Positions 21,836 through 33,434 of a stretch of DNA of 64,000 nt are shown in pieces. The position numbers and the translations under genes are program-made. The notes under the pieces were generated by a model. It was not told the DNA's origin. It made no database searches and was given only the letters and a program-made list of their open reading frames with translations. Source of the stretch: Cavia porcellus (taxonomy: Eukaryota; Chordata; Mammalia; Rodentia; Caviidae); the NCBI RefSeq assembly GCF_034190915.1, contig NW_026947514.1:2873701-2937700 (forward strand). The letters are read 5' to 3'. Numbering within the stretch: position 1 is the stretch's first letter; each line of letters begins with the position of its first letter.

Positions 21836-23840
21836 CGGGGTGATTCAAAAGGCCGAGGTCGCCCGGGCCCCCCTGGCGACGCAGCGCGAGGTCCCCTCCA
21901 GCCCACAGTGCGCGGCCGGCGCCCATCCTGCACTGGCCCGGCCCGGCCCGGCCCGCAGGCTGTCAGCGCTGCGCTTCGCCCAGAGGCGGCGGAGGCTGGG
22001 GACTGCCGCCCGGGCGGAGGAGGTGTGTCGCCTCGGTCGAGCTTCCCCGCGCGCCACCTGCTTGGGCGACCCAGAGCCTTCTCGGCCCGAGCGCGGCCGG
22101 CCGCGTCCAGCTCCTGTGTGGCTTTTACTTGACTCTCTCTCGCCTATCAGCCCAACTGATTGCAGTTTTGCAGCATTCGGGGCCCCGGAGACCCAGCGGG
22201 ACCCCGTGAACTCACAGAGCAATTATAGGTGGCCTTTGGGGGCTGCTAACGAAGACTGTCCCCAGGGTGCGCGGTGGCGGAGCAGGGACTTAGAACAGGG
22301 ACCCGGCTGCCGGGCTCCAGCCTGGCCTTTCCCCAGCAGGGCGCACCGCCTCCGCTAGGTCAGGTCGGCGTGGGGAGGGGTCCGCAGGCCTAGGGGCGCT
22401 GGTGTGAGCCCAAGGGGGTAGTCCGAAGTGGCGAAGAGGGCGATGAGGGCGAGCAGGGCGAGGGCACCACACCGCTCCCAGGCCCGCGCCTCGGGAGGTC
22501 AGTACGCAGAGCCCTCCCGGGGGCGCCGAGACCACCCACGCCGCCGCCTACATGGGAACCCAGCGTCCCTGGCCTCAGGGGCGACTCAGGGTCGCTGTTT
22601 GCTTGGCCACAGCAGATCATTAGGGATGTCACAGGCCCATCCCTGTCCTAGGTGGGGACACCCCTACCCGACCTGCTCCGAGCCCTACAGACCCCCAAAC
22701 CCGGCGCCCCAGGCTTGCCCACTCTGCGCCGTCCCGGATGGGGAGGGCTCCGAATGCCCAGGGCACAGTTCCAAAGGCCAGAAAATGCAACTGTGCGCAA
22801 AGATCCCCAAATCCGGCCGGGCCCGAAGCCCACCGGCTCACACAAAGCCCCAGGAGCCGGCCCGGGGGAACAATCAGCGGGCGCCTGGCTGGGCTGCCCT
22901 GGGGTTGGCACTGGCGCGACCCCCTGACCAAGGCCTGGTGTGACCCGGGGAGGGGGCAGGGGTCCTGGCCTCTTCCCACCGGCCGCTCGAGACTCCTTTA
23001 ACTGGCCTTTAATCACATTAGCAGCCGGCCCCAATTAGGGCCGGGAAAGGGGAGGCAGGGGGAGCCCGCCGGCCGTGTCACCCGAGGATAAAGATCCTTT
23101 CATGCCCTCGGCCTGGCGTGGGCACCGCGGCGGCCGCCACCCCCGGCCTTTGATGCCTGGCGCCTGGCCGCCGCCTCCGGGGATTCGCCCACCGCACCCC
23201 GCAAGGTGCCTTGGCTGTCGGGGTGCAGGGCGGGCGCGTGGGGTCGCAGGCCTGCGGCTCGATGGGGTGGCCGGAGTGCGCGGGGACCCCACCCCCACCC
23301 CGACGAAGGCCTCGCGAAGTCTGCGCCCAAAAGCCGCCCGGAGGGACGGTCACCAGCGCCCCGCACCCGGGCCGGCCGGGAGGGAGGCGGGGCGCAGGCC
23401 AGGGTCCCACCGGGCGCTGCTGTGCGGCTCTCCGGGCTCCAGGCTCCGGATGGCGGCCCCGGGCCCTGCGCGCCGCCCCGACCTCGGCGTCCTGTGGAGG
23501 ATCCGCGCTGCTCACCTGGGCGGCGCGGGGGCCACGCGCTCGGACGCGCGGGGGTCGTGCGAGGACAGCGGCAGCTCGCGCGGCCTGAATGCCGGTGCCT
23601 GGAGCGAGTGCCACTCGCGGTGGCCGCCCAGGACCCCCGCCCCACGGCGACAGCTGCAGCCGGGGCCCAGTGACCCCTGCGCCGACCTCCCGGCTGGCTG
23701 TTCATCCGCACACAAAAGAGATCGCTCCTATTTTTCTTTCCCCGCACAGGCTCAGCAGCCGCCCCATCTCCCCTCCCTGGAGGTCCCCCACCTCGCGCAC
23801 CCTCGCCCTCGCCCCGCACCCACTCGGCTTGCTGTTGGTA
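21836..23840. promoter_or_regulatory. CpG-island-like block, no gene recognised
   Basis: About 2 kb with very high G+C and dense CpG, far above the rest of the window, where CpG is depleted. It includes (GGCCC)4 at 21935-21954, a GGGCGG Sp1-type box at 22012-22017, a palindromic homeodomain site GGCCCCAATTAGGGCC at 23027-23042, and CpG-richest sequence at 23.04-23.84 kb. In mammals CpG islands mark promoters, often of developmental regulators or their non-coding transcripts. No known exon, start codon context or protein family was recognised on either strand. A 300-codon frame (23075-23977, plus) is discussed in the findings and not accepted as a gene. Confidence 0.65.
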
Positions 23841-25080
23841 CTGTTAAATTCCATAGCCCTACTCGACGAAGTCAGTATAGCTCAGAAAGTTTCATGGAAA
23901 GTCAGAAAGCAGTTACGGAGGCCTTTTTATCAATCTGCTCGGTGCGGCAGGGTCTTCTCACAGGAGAGCCACTCTGAGGACCTAACAGTCCCAGTCGGCC
24001 TCCCAAAGGTCGGGCAGTCTTCGTTAGGGTCCTCGGGGCTTCCGCAGACCTTGGTGGGCTCACTGGGAGCCCTAGGGATTCAATCCCTCCTCCCTTGGGA
24101 GCACACAACAGCGGGGCTTTGAACCCCAGAGCCTTCCCTTGGCCCCCAAATTTCTGCTGGCAGGGCCCAGCAGGAGCCTAAGGCCTGCACAGCATACTTC
24201 AGGCACTGTCAGAAGGGGACCCCGAATCCTAATTGTTCACTGGATTATTTTTACTTTTGAATCTCAGTTTCTAGAAATATGAACTCAAAGTTTTTTTAAA
24301 AAATAAACATTTACCTCTCTCTTGTTTAAAAATTGATCAGCTAACAATTGGGAAAAGGGTCAAAGAAATTATGCCTTGCTGGGAAAGAACCACGTATGAC
24401 CAAAGTTTCAGCTTAATTGAATTTTAGTGCCAAATTATAACTCACTGAATAACTCGATTTGGGAGAAGGGGGGTGGGGGAGGCCACAGGAAAGGGCGGCC
24501 AATTCTAATGGAAATGCTGCCTCCTGATGGGGTGTGTGGGGCCCTAATAATATAATAAAGGCTGCAGCCACCAGCAGCCTCATTCCAAAGGGGTGAGGTG
24601 ATGTGGGGGTGGGGGTCGCCCCTGTTGGACTGCTGGATTTGGGTTAATATTCTACTGTGTTATTTAACGTAAAAGCCAACTTTCCCCTTAAACATACATA
24701 GCTTTCCCTTTGCTGTTTTAGAGGATAACTTCTGTTCCTGCCAATAACAATCTCTTCTGTAAGAAATCTGTATGTACAGAAAGCAGGTGTCTTAAGGAAA
24801 TAAAGTACTTAAAAAAAAAATAGGTGCTTAGTTGTCAAAGCAAAGTGCCAGGTTTAGAACAATTAGGATTTTGCTCCCAGTAGGTGATCACAGACATTCA
24901 TTTTGTGAAATAGAAGTTTGTATTTGACAGTTTCTGGGTTAATTTTTGGAAAAGAGATAGGAGATAGGCTCCCATTTAAGAAATTATAATGCAGGTGCTA
25001 ATGAAATAAGTATCAGTTATGGGAAAAATGGTTTCCCAAATCAATCAAAGGCTAATTAAATCTGCAACAGCTGGATATCC
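23841..25080. promoter_or_regulatory. AT-rich, repeat-free block with homeodomain and TCF/LEF motifs
   Basis: No transposon is recognisable for about 1.2 kb. The block has many TAAT-type cores: CTAATAATATAATAAAGG near 24543, CAATTAGG near 24860, GCTAATGAAAT at 24998 and TAATTA at 25053-25058. A TCF/LEF-type ATCAAAGG sits at 25044-25051. Such motif density in repeat-free DNA beside a CpG island suggests an enhancer, but this is inference: AT-rich DNA gives TAAT by chance. Confidence 0.4.
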
Positions 25081-28000
25081 AGTCAGTTGGGGATGGCTTG
25101 GTGTCGGTCATCACTGATGTGTGTCCCCTTTCCTCTGCCCTGGCTGGTCCTGCTCCTGCGTGTCACTGTGCTTGGGTACCTCAGGGCCTCTGTATAGGAC
25201 AGCAGACTTGAGTCTGCATCCAATGCAAGCCCAAGCTCTCCAGAACCCACCCCAGCCCTGACAGTGTTTTTCAGTGACTGCTTGACAGGTTTTCGCTCCG
25301 TCTCCTGCTTCCTGCCTGCCGCTGCCCCCCCAGCTGCCCAGACCATGCCTTCCTGACCTGCCTCTGCTCTGCACTCGGTCCGACAGGGCCTGCTTGGCTG
25401 TGGCCTCCCGCGGAGGCTGCTTCTCCACCCTTGGGAGACCTGGGAGTCAGGCCCTGTGCTGATTCCCCAGCTGCAGCAACCTGGCTGTGAGCCTGGGCCT
25501 GTGGAGCTTTGTGAGCCAGGGTTGTCTCACATCCGGGCATGGAGAAAGGGGCTCCCCCACACTGGGAGGTGGCTCCCTAAATCCGCCAAGCAGGCAGGAG
25601 AAAAGCAGTACCCAGCTCGCTGCTGGCTATCATGACATGGACAGGCAGGCCATGGGGTCATACTTTTTCTCTGAAATCATTGTAACCATCCCTGGGATTT
25701 TTAAACAACATAAAACTATTTCAACTAACTGAAATCTTAAATTGTTTTTTATAAAATGAATGTGACTCAGTTGGACTGTGTTAGAGAGTAGAGGGAAAAC
25801 AAACATAGAGCAAATCTAGAAATCCAAACAGGTCAGCAGCTCTGGATATTGTTGATTTGCCTAAGAAAAGGAGCAGATTCCTTAGAGCCAGCGGCAGGCT
25901 GAAGGAGCCAGGACCTCTTGGCCAAGGGCCCTGGGAGGACGCCATTGCCTGTGGGCTCCCTGTGCGCTGACCCCTGCAGATCCCTGTGCCTCCAGGTCGG
26001 CCGGTGCCAAGGCAGGGCCTGGGCAGCTTTGAAAAGGCGACACAGCAGAGACATCTGCGTCCCTGGCTGGGCTGGGTTCACGCCCTCTCCCAGGAGAACA
26101 GGGCTAGGCTGAATCACGCTGAGCACCTGCCCACAGGACTCCCCCTGAGGAGCATGACAAACACCGTTGTCAGGAAGTGCACGATTAAAGCAACAAAATA
26201 AAAGTGACATGAACACAGCTACTTTAAAAACTCTTTGGGGGAACAAAGAGATGAGCAATTACCATGGTGCAGGAAGAAATGAAAATGATGCAAATAACCC
26301 TCTGGGGAGTTTGAAGGAGGAAAATTTGGCATTTAGGTTTTCCCGAAAACGGTTCACAATCCATATATGGGCAAGGCATCGTCTCTTACCACTCCATCAA
26401 GTTCCCTGAGAGAGAAGTATTAACATTCAAAGCAGATCTGGCTCTTTGGTGAACTTTATGATCGCAGAAGGGGACTGTTCTAGAAAGTCTTCCTCTTAGA
26501 TGGAAAGCTGAACTTCTGTTTGGAGCAGTACATCCTCAGTTCAGACTTGCAAGTAACAGAAGACAGTCAAAAGGAAACACAGAAAGCTGGACTTGGAGAA
26601 CAGCCGGGTCAAAACGTACGCGTGCCATGATTTTCAAGTTGTTTTACAAACTCGAAAAGTCTCCTGTTTTTCTCCCCAAGGGAAAGTTTTACAAAATGGG
26701 TGGTTTGAGTTTTTCCCCTCTCTGGAATCATTTGGTCTTATTGCATCTTTTTGACCAGGGGCTTAACCCAAATGGAGCATCCATTCCGTTCACGTCATTT
26801 TCGGAGACTATTTGATGTTCTGATTCTGTTCCATTTTAATAGTTAAAAATACGTAGATCTAAGACCAGTTTAAATTGGTTTACTAGGTGTCCTGGGGGTG
26901 GGGGGAGAAACAGAACAAAATACCCAAGGTGGATTTATGATGAAAGCTGGACTGCAGCTGGGGTTTGTGCCAGCAGTCAGGACCCAGGGCAGGGGGCTTG
27001 CACATTTGTCACAGAGGACTTTGGATCCAGGCCGGGTTTTCAGTTTCAGCCCTAAGCATCACCGCCTTTATTCACTGGAGGTTAGGTGCTTTTTAATCTT
27101 AATGAGACATCCAGACTGGGCTTCTATCGGGCTTTAACAATGCCTGTCTGCAAAACCTTTGGGGCTGGATGTGTTTTAGAATTTAGATTTCTTTTTCTTC
27201 AAGATTTAGAAAGGAATTACAATGGAGACGCTGTGCATATAGAATGTTACAGGCTGGGCTAACTGCCTTCCAAAAGCCAGGGTGTCAGAATGGTGGACGT
27301 GCGACCATTCGGAGTGCAGGACCTGGAGACTGTAAATACCCTCCTGTCTGGTGGCGGTGTACTAGGTTTCAAGAAACAACTTTTGGTTTTCAGAGTCCTT
27401 TAGAGCTTTGAGTTTGTGTGGAAGATGGATGAACTAGACACTAGAAACTCTGATTTTTTGAAATAACAGATTCTAGGATTTTTCTAGATGCTTTCTTCCA
27501 TTTTAGTTGTAGTTCTGGTACTAGGATGTTACCTGCTTCAAGGGGGGCTTGCACAGTTTCAAAAGGCGTAGCTCAGGAACCATTGTGCCCGAGGGGCACA
27601 TTTTGCTGTGTTAAATGCACTGTCCTGCCTTCCTGTGACTAACTTCCTATCACCTTATTCCAGGTAAGGAAGCAACAGCAGGATGTGTGTCCTTGGCTGG
27701 ACGTGGCGCCCGGGGCGGTGGGTGACCCCTGATAGCCACATCCCCCCTCCTGGCAGGAACATCTCCCAATCCTCAGGAAAGCTGCAGGTGCCTTCATTTG
27801 CCACTCACCTTTGGAATCAAAATAAAGAGCACATGACAAATGGAACCCAAGGGACCGAGAGGTCCTTACAGCGATGACAGCTAGCCAGCAGCACATGACC
27901 TGGATTCCTGCAGGGGACAGAGGACTGGGTTATGTAACTTCTCCAATCCCATCCAATTTTAACCCAGTGAGTCTGAGTGACCTTTATTAAGGACTAATAA

Positions 28001-28194
28001 ACATCAGCTCTTTCAAGAGATAAAAACATTTGGGGCAAAAAACAAGCTCTCTAAGGTGGGAGAACATTTTAATTACTGGAGAGACTTTTTATTATTAGGC
28101 ATTTTTTTGTGATTTGACTGACTTTTTTATGGACCCATAGAGCCAAAAGAAACTTATTTTGGTCGGGTGCACTCTTGGGACGGGCCAAGCTCTT
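25081..28194. other. Repeat-poor intergenic DNA
   Basis: A GC-rich patch (25.1-25.6 kb) is followed by mixed and AT-rich unique sequence. I recognise no SINE, LTR or exon in 3.1 kb, which is unusual for this window and extends the repeat-poor domain. Confidence 0.45.
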
Positions 28195-28495
28195 CGCCAG
28201 ACGTTACATGGTGCCAGCAATCCTGGAATAAAGTGTCGGAATGTACACACAATGGAATATTACTCAGCCACAAAAGGGAATGGGATCATGGCGCTAGCCA
28301 CAACGTGGGCAGAACTCAAGGACGTGATGGGAAGCAAACCAAGCCAGGCGCAGGAAGACAAACGGCAGGACTCCAGGCACGTGCGGAGGTCCAAACAGCC
28401 GATCACTGAGAGGCCGAGAATAGACTCGTGGTCTCTGCGGGAACAGGAGGGGAGAGAAGAGCAAGGTGGGAGAACATAACCAAAGCCAGTTATGG
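28195..28495 (+). mobile_element. L1 3' end fragment, sense
   Basis: ACAATGGAATATTACTCAGC is followed by AAAGGGAATGGGATCATGGC, GGGCAGAACTCAAGGACGTG, CAAGCCAGGCGCAGGAAGAC and, near the end, GAGAAGAGCAAGG. This is the order of the L1 ORF2 C-terminal and 3' UTR junction. Only about 300 bp remains, with the frame decayed. Confidence 0.75.
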
Positions 28496-30235
28496 AGAAG
28501 GAAGCTCTACAGCTCTGTCACTGCAGTGACTCACCTACAGTTCTGCGTTTTATAAAGAACTGAAGGAGCAGAGTTTGAAGTTTTCTAATGCAAAAGAGAT
28601 GGAAATGCTAATTATCTGGATTAGATCAGGACATGTTGCATACCTGTATTAAATTATCACACAGAGCCCAAAATGTGTAAGATTTAAAGGAAAGGAACTG
28701 CCCAGGAGAAAGGATGCAGCATGCTAATGTTCAGTTTCGCACAGGACTCTTGTGGATATCCAGCCAGGCTCACAGCAAAGCCGTCCTGGTGCGGGAGAAA
28801 GTGGACTGAGCTGGAGCACGGGCAGGCGGGCGTTGGAAGCAGGGGCCTTACCTCATGAAAGAGGAGGAGGGCTTGGGCCAGCAGCTCCTGGGTTTGCAGG
28901 ACTGGAAGGGTGGGGAATGGAGGTATTAGGTGACCTGAAAGGGACCCAATTCCAGAAAAGCACCGTGGCAGTGGCTCTGTGGAGAACCCTGAGGTGTGGG
29001 GGAGCTGTGGGTCCCTTTTCACCTCCATCCTGCGGGCCCAGTGTCCTGGCTCCACATGTGACCCTGTGGGAGCGGTGAAGGGAGCTGCGTGACCCTGGAG
29101 AGCTGAGCACCCTGCGGGGCAGCTCAGCCTCCACAGGAGAAGGGCTTCCAAGTGTGAGGCATCTACGCAGGCTGCATGATTTAAACGAGAACCGGCAGAG
29201 GGCACAGGCAGCGGAAGAGAAGCAGCGGGAATGCGCCTCCGGAAGAGGCACCTGAGCTGAATCACACCGCCTGAGTTGGCTCTGGCAAAGAGGATGGGAA
29301 GGCATGGGCGGGGTGTGGGTGATGATCAGCCAGGAAAAGGAACACAGCCCAGGAAGGCCAGGGCCCGGTGTCCTTCTCTCCGTCCCGAGGCCGTGGATCC
29401 TCAGCCTGGCCTCTCCGTGACCAGCAGATGAGACGACCTCTTTCCATGTGCTTCCTGATGTTCTGTCCTGCAGCTGTAAGTTCTGGTCCTGCAGAGACGA
29501 ACAGGTGCTCACAAGACGGAAGCGACGATGGGTAATGTTTCCAAAGGACATGAGCCTTGCAAGCCACTGATTTGCAGAGGTTTTTGGTTTATGCTCAGGG
29601 TCCGTATCTGTATTGTCTTGAATCCATCTGTTTGGTACCTGCATATTGATTGACATCTAGCAAGCCCAGAGCGCTGGCCTAGGCATTGGGGGACAAGTGG
29701 GTGGCTACGGTCCTATGATTGCTGGGGTCACAGTCTGCAGAGGAACACATTTAACAACAATGACAGCAGCTGCAACATGTGCCCAGGTGACTTTTTATGC
29801 CTGGTGTTTTGGCAGCTCAGGGGCAGAAGAACCGTAAGCACCCATCTCCAGGAAGGTGGCTGCTACCAGGTCCCCTGCAGGCCACTGGGAGCTCAAGAAC
29901 CCTGGAGCTCAGTGCCTGAGCCAGAGGGGCTGTCCACAGTGGTGCACGTCCTAGAAGACGAGGTGGTAGTCAACGCTTGGAGAGTGGTAACTTGGGCCAG
30001 GAAGCCCTTACTGGCGCTGACTGGATGGGGGGGCGTGGCACAGGCAGGGAGGGTGGGGAAAGAGCAGGCACTGGGAGCCTGGTTCTCTCGGGTTTACCCA
30101 CGGGTTGCTGCATCTGCCGGGGTGACAGAATGGTAGCGGTTGAAGGTGGCCCATCCAAGTGGTTACCTCGCTGCAGTTAAGGTCACATTTCATGTCAAAG
30201 TGTGCCATGATATAAGGTATACCATGGTATCCCTT
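28496..30235. other. Intergenic DNA; possible L2 trace
   Basis: No gene is supported. A 267-codon frame at 28853-29656 (minus) has no recognised domain. The phrase GGCCTAGGCATTGGGGGACA near 29677 resembles the L2/MIR-type 3' motif, but only a few dozen bases agree. Confidence 0.45.
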
Positions 30236-30252
30236 AAAAAAAAAAAAAAAAA
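30236..30252. repeat. A17 homopolymer
   Basis: Seventeen consecutive A residues follow ACCATGGTATCCCTT. No SINE body is recognisable immediately upstream, so the origin of this A tract is unclear. Confidence 0.8.
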
Positions 30253-31867
30253 CCTGGTTTTCCAGATTTAACCCAAAGCTGTTTCAATGTCAGATGAGCT
30301 CCCCGACAACAAAGACCTCCAGTACGGGAGACCAGGAGCAGGTGGGGATGAGGCCCCTGCCCCAGACAACTGGACCAGAGCTGCAGGCTGCAGATGCAGC
30401 TTGAATTTCCTGAGGGTGAGTGGTTGATCGACCACATTTTCAAGCAGAGGCTGCTCTGTGCAGCCCGGAGCCGGAGGCTTCCCTTTCTGGGATGGAAGGG
30501 CTGCTTCCGTCCAACCTGCTCAGGAGCAGCGGGCAGCGTGCCCGGCAGTCTCTGCAGCTTGTGAGCTTCCCATGTGGCATGGGCTCCCCGTCCCCAGCGA
30601 GGCTCAGCTGTCCCTCTGAAGATGTGGGGGGCAGAGGACACCTGGGCTTGGCCTGAACGGTGGGTGCTTCCTGTAGCTTCTCTCTCCCAGACCTACCTGA
30701 AGAAAAAATTGATTTCTGAACTTAAATACCTTTTAAAAACAACACAAAACAAACATAGAGCAATCATTTTGTAATTAGTTGTTCAAGTCAACTGTTTTTT
30801 GCCTTGCTGAAAAAAAATTTTTTTAATGTGGTAGATTTTTTTTTTTCTGGGCAAATTCTTAGCATTTAATTGCGCTTAAAAATGGTGGAGGCTGTCAGAG
30901 TAAATTGCAGATAGAATATTCTCATCCAATAAAAGAGTCCTGTGATTGTCACCATTGTCAGGCATCGCAGATAAAGTTGTGGGAAGGATGATTTAGGTCC
31001 CCACCGTGAGCCTTCAAATCCATCTTCAGCGTGGAGCTCTCATGCTGGAAGACAAACACCCAGGTTAGCAGCCATGACGGTGGGAGAATCAGACTTTGTT
31101 TTTAAAACGATTCCAAAATTTGCTCCTAAAAGAAAAAGTGGAACTGTCTACTCTTTTGGTTTTAAGTTAAAACAATGACATATCTATAAACATTTTTTTG
31201 GAAAGCAAACCAGGTTTTATAGCCTATTTTGAATAATAAAGGATGAACACGGCTAGCATCACGCAGCATCCCATCTGCCGTTGGGCTCAGTGGCGTTCTT
31301 ATTTATGGCTGGGAGCGAGTGTGGATCACTGTGCCAGCACCACTGTAGACTTCTCTTTGGAGACCACACAAGGGACCACCTTCCAGGGATGAAAAACAAG
31401 TTCTTTTATTTGTTCACCCTGGGAAACACTTTCATCCATGTTTGACAAGTGAGCTTCTAGCAATGAATTGATTTATTTTCATGAAAAGCAGACTGTTCCA
31501 GCATCTTAACTGTTCTGGGGGACTTAGGGGTCCACTGTACTTTTCTTCCTCTCTCTTTGAGGTCAGTCAATAATAAACCCCAAGCAGATGATTCCTGAAT
31601 TTATGGAGGAAAGAGAGTAGTTATCATTGAGGTTACTTTTAAGTAACTATATTATGTCTATCAATTTCAAATATACAAATATATATTACATATTCTTGAT
31701 AGATCTAGCATAGACAGGGCCTCTTTCACCAACTTATTTCTACTTCTTGGCATTCTGGGAAAAGGTGGGTAAATAGCGGACTGCTAACTTGTTAGCACTG
31801 CTGAGAAAAGAGACCCAGCGAGAGGAGGAGGAGAGCTCAGTAGCCGAAGTCTCAGGTCCAGCTCAGC
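30253..31867. other. Intergenic DNA, AT-rich and repeat-free in the second half
   Basis: 30.25-30.7 kb is GC-rich. 30.7-31.75 kb is AT-rich with no recognisable transposon and could be conserved non-coding sequence. Nothing in it can be assigned from sequence alone. Confidence 0.4.
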
Positions 31868-32040
31868 TCTTCACTTTGTGCTGTGCTGTGCAGGTGGCTT
31901 GATTTCTCTGAACCTCAATGCTCCCATCTGGAAAAGGGGTAGGTATCAGTATCTTCATCACAGAATTACTGCAAGGTGGGGCACATGAGCCAGGTAGTAC
32001 CAGACACAGGCCCTGGCACTGTGGTGGTATTTAATAATGG
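31868..32040 (+). mobile_element. MIR SINE, sense
   Basis: The order is MIR sense: GTGGCTTGATTTCTCTGAAC, CTCAATGCTCCCATCTGG, CATCACAGAATTACTGCAAG, then GGCCCTGGCACTGTGGTGGT and TTTAATAATGG. This spans core and 3' end; the 5' tRNA-like head is missing or eroded. Confidence 0.8.
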
Positions 32041-33181
32041 AATCAGTCCTGAAGGCTGAGGCAGAATTTTACAGAAAGAGAGTTACAAAAATGGAGGTGG
32101 CTAAATATTTGTGCATCCTTTCAAAAAACATGGTCACAGTGTCTATCACCTGTCCACCGGGTCATGTACATTCCCCAGCTCCGAGCCTGAAGAAGTGTAG
32201 TAGCTGTTGCCCTTACGTGCTCTTCGGTCATCAGGGTGAAGTCACGCCCAATGTGCATACACCCGCACATCTGCGCCTGACCCGCTGGTAAGCCCTTTGT
32301 GCTGAGGCAGCAGCGGCAGGCTGGTTCTGCCTCACGCCCGCTCTGGCGCTGGGGGCACCCATGCTGCCCACTGCGTCTTGGGCCCTCACTTAGACACGAG
32401 CATGCCCACTGAGGCAGAAACCCTCACCAGGGGCTCCCCTTACTTGTCCTCGTAGAGAGAGCTGGCAGCTGGCCCCAGCCTCTGGAGCCTCCTGTTCTGG
32501 GCAGGTGGGTGGCCCCCAGAGAGGAGCAAGAGCATGTCACTGGCCATCGATGGCCTGGCACATCCTGCTGTGTCCCTGGTTGTGTCCTGTGGTTGCCTGA
32601 GAACTTTCCAGAAGGAAATGTCACCCCCTGGTGTAGTCAGAGTTTGCAAGGGAATAGGTTTAATACAGGACACATAATTTATAAGATTATTTTATAATAT
32701 TCACCCAAAAAGTCAAATGGAGATGAACACAAAAGATCTGTCCACACACTGGAGACCCAAAGAATCCAGCTGAGGGCCTAGGTTCCATGGCAGCATCCTC
32801 CACAAGTTCAGCTGGAGGCCGAGAGCCTATGATAATGTCTCGTGCAAATCTGTACCAAGGACTGGTCAGTGGTGACAGCGAGAAGGCCTGCACCAGCAGG
32901 ACGAAGGATATTGAGCTAGGTTATGCTATTAATCAACATCTGACTAACCCAAGTATAAAAATATCTTGCACATCTAATGTTTTTAAAGTGTATAAAATAC
33001 ATTATCTTTTTTCAGGCTATAAAATTAGGTTCAAATCCATGTATTGAAAGCCTTTTCAAGAACATACTTATGGTAACTTGGCAAAAAAAATATTTAGCAT
33101 TGGACTTACCAATGTAAACCAATTTGTATAAAACATTGGTTATTTGATTTAATTTGGGTAGTAGTTAACAACTGGCTCATT
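32041..33181. other. Intergenic DNA, no feature seen
   Basis: GC-rich to about 32.65 kb, then AT-rich. No repeat, exon or promoter context was recognised. Confidence 0.5.
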
Positions 33182-33250
33182 GGGCTGGTTTGTTACTCAG
33201 TGTTAGAATGTTTGCTTAGCATGCTCAAAGCCCTGGTCTTGTTAAAAAAC
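33182..33250 (+). mobile_element. ID SINE (tRNA-Ala-derived), sense, old
   Basis: GGGCTGGTTTGTTACTCAGTG, then TTAGAATGTTTGCTTAGCAT and GCTCAAAGCCCTGG, matches ID elements across box A and the anticodon-arm region. Box B is eroded and the A tail is short. It is a retroposed relic and not a tRNA gene: the cloverleaf cannot form. Confidence 0.75.
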
Positions 33251-33328
33251 TGGTTTGCGTGGGTACAATCTAAACATGAATCTTATTTATTAAAAGATAA
33301 CATTTTTGTTTCAAGTTTTCAGCAGAGA

Positions 33329-33434
33329 TTATATAATAATAATTATTATAATAATTATAATAATATAAAAATTATAACAGTAATTATATTAAAATTATTA
33401 TATAATAATAATTATTATAATCATATTATTATAA
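33329..33434. repeat. (TAA)n/(ATT)n AT-rich microsatellite
   Basis: Irregular ATAATAATTATT units run for about 105 bases. They contain self-complementary segments (AATAATAATTATTAT) and a TAACAGTAATTA interruption. The stretch could form hairpins as single strand. Confidence 0.85.

Noticed and set aside
28853..29656. 267-codon open frame on the minus strand as a gene
   Set aside because: No domain or family resemblance and no start or promoter context. A Ser/Pro/His-rich product is typical of GC-rich non-coding DNA.
33329..33434. AT-rich stretch as a replication origin or matrix attachment site
   Set aside because: It is a simple AT microsatellite. Nothing beyond composition supports an origin.
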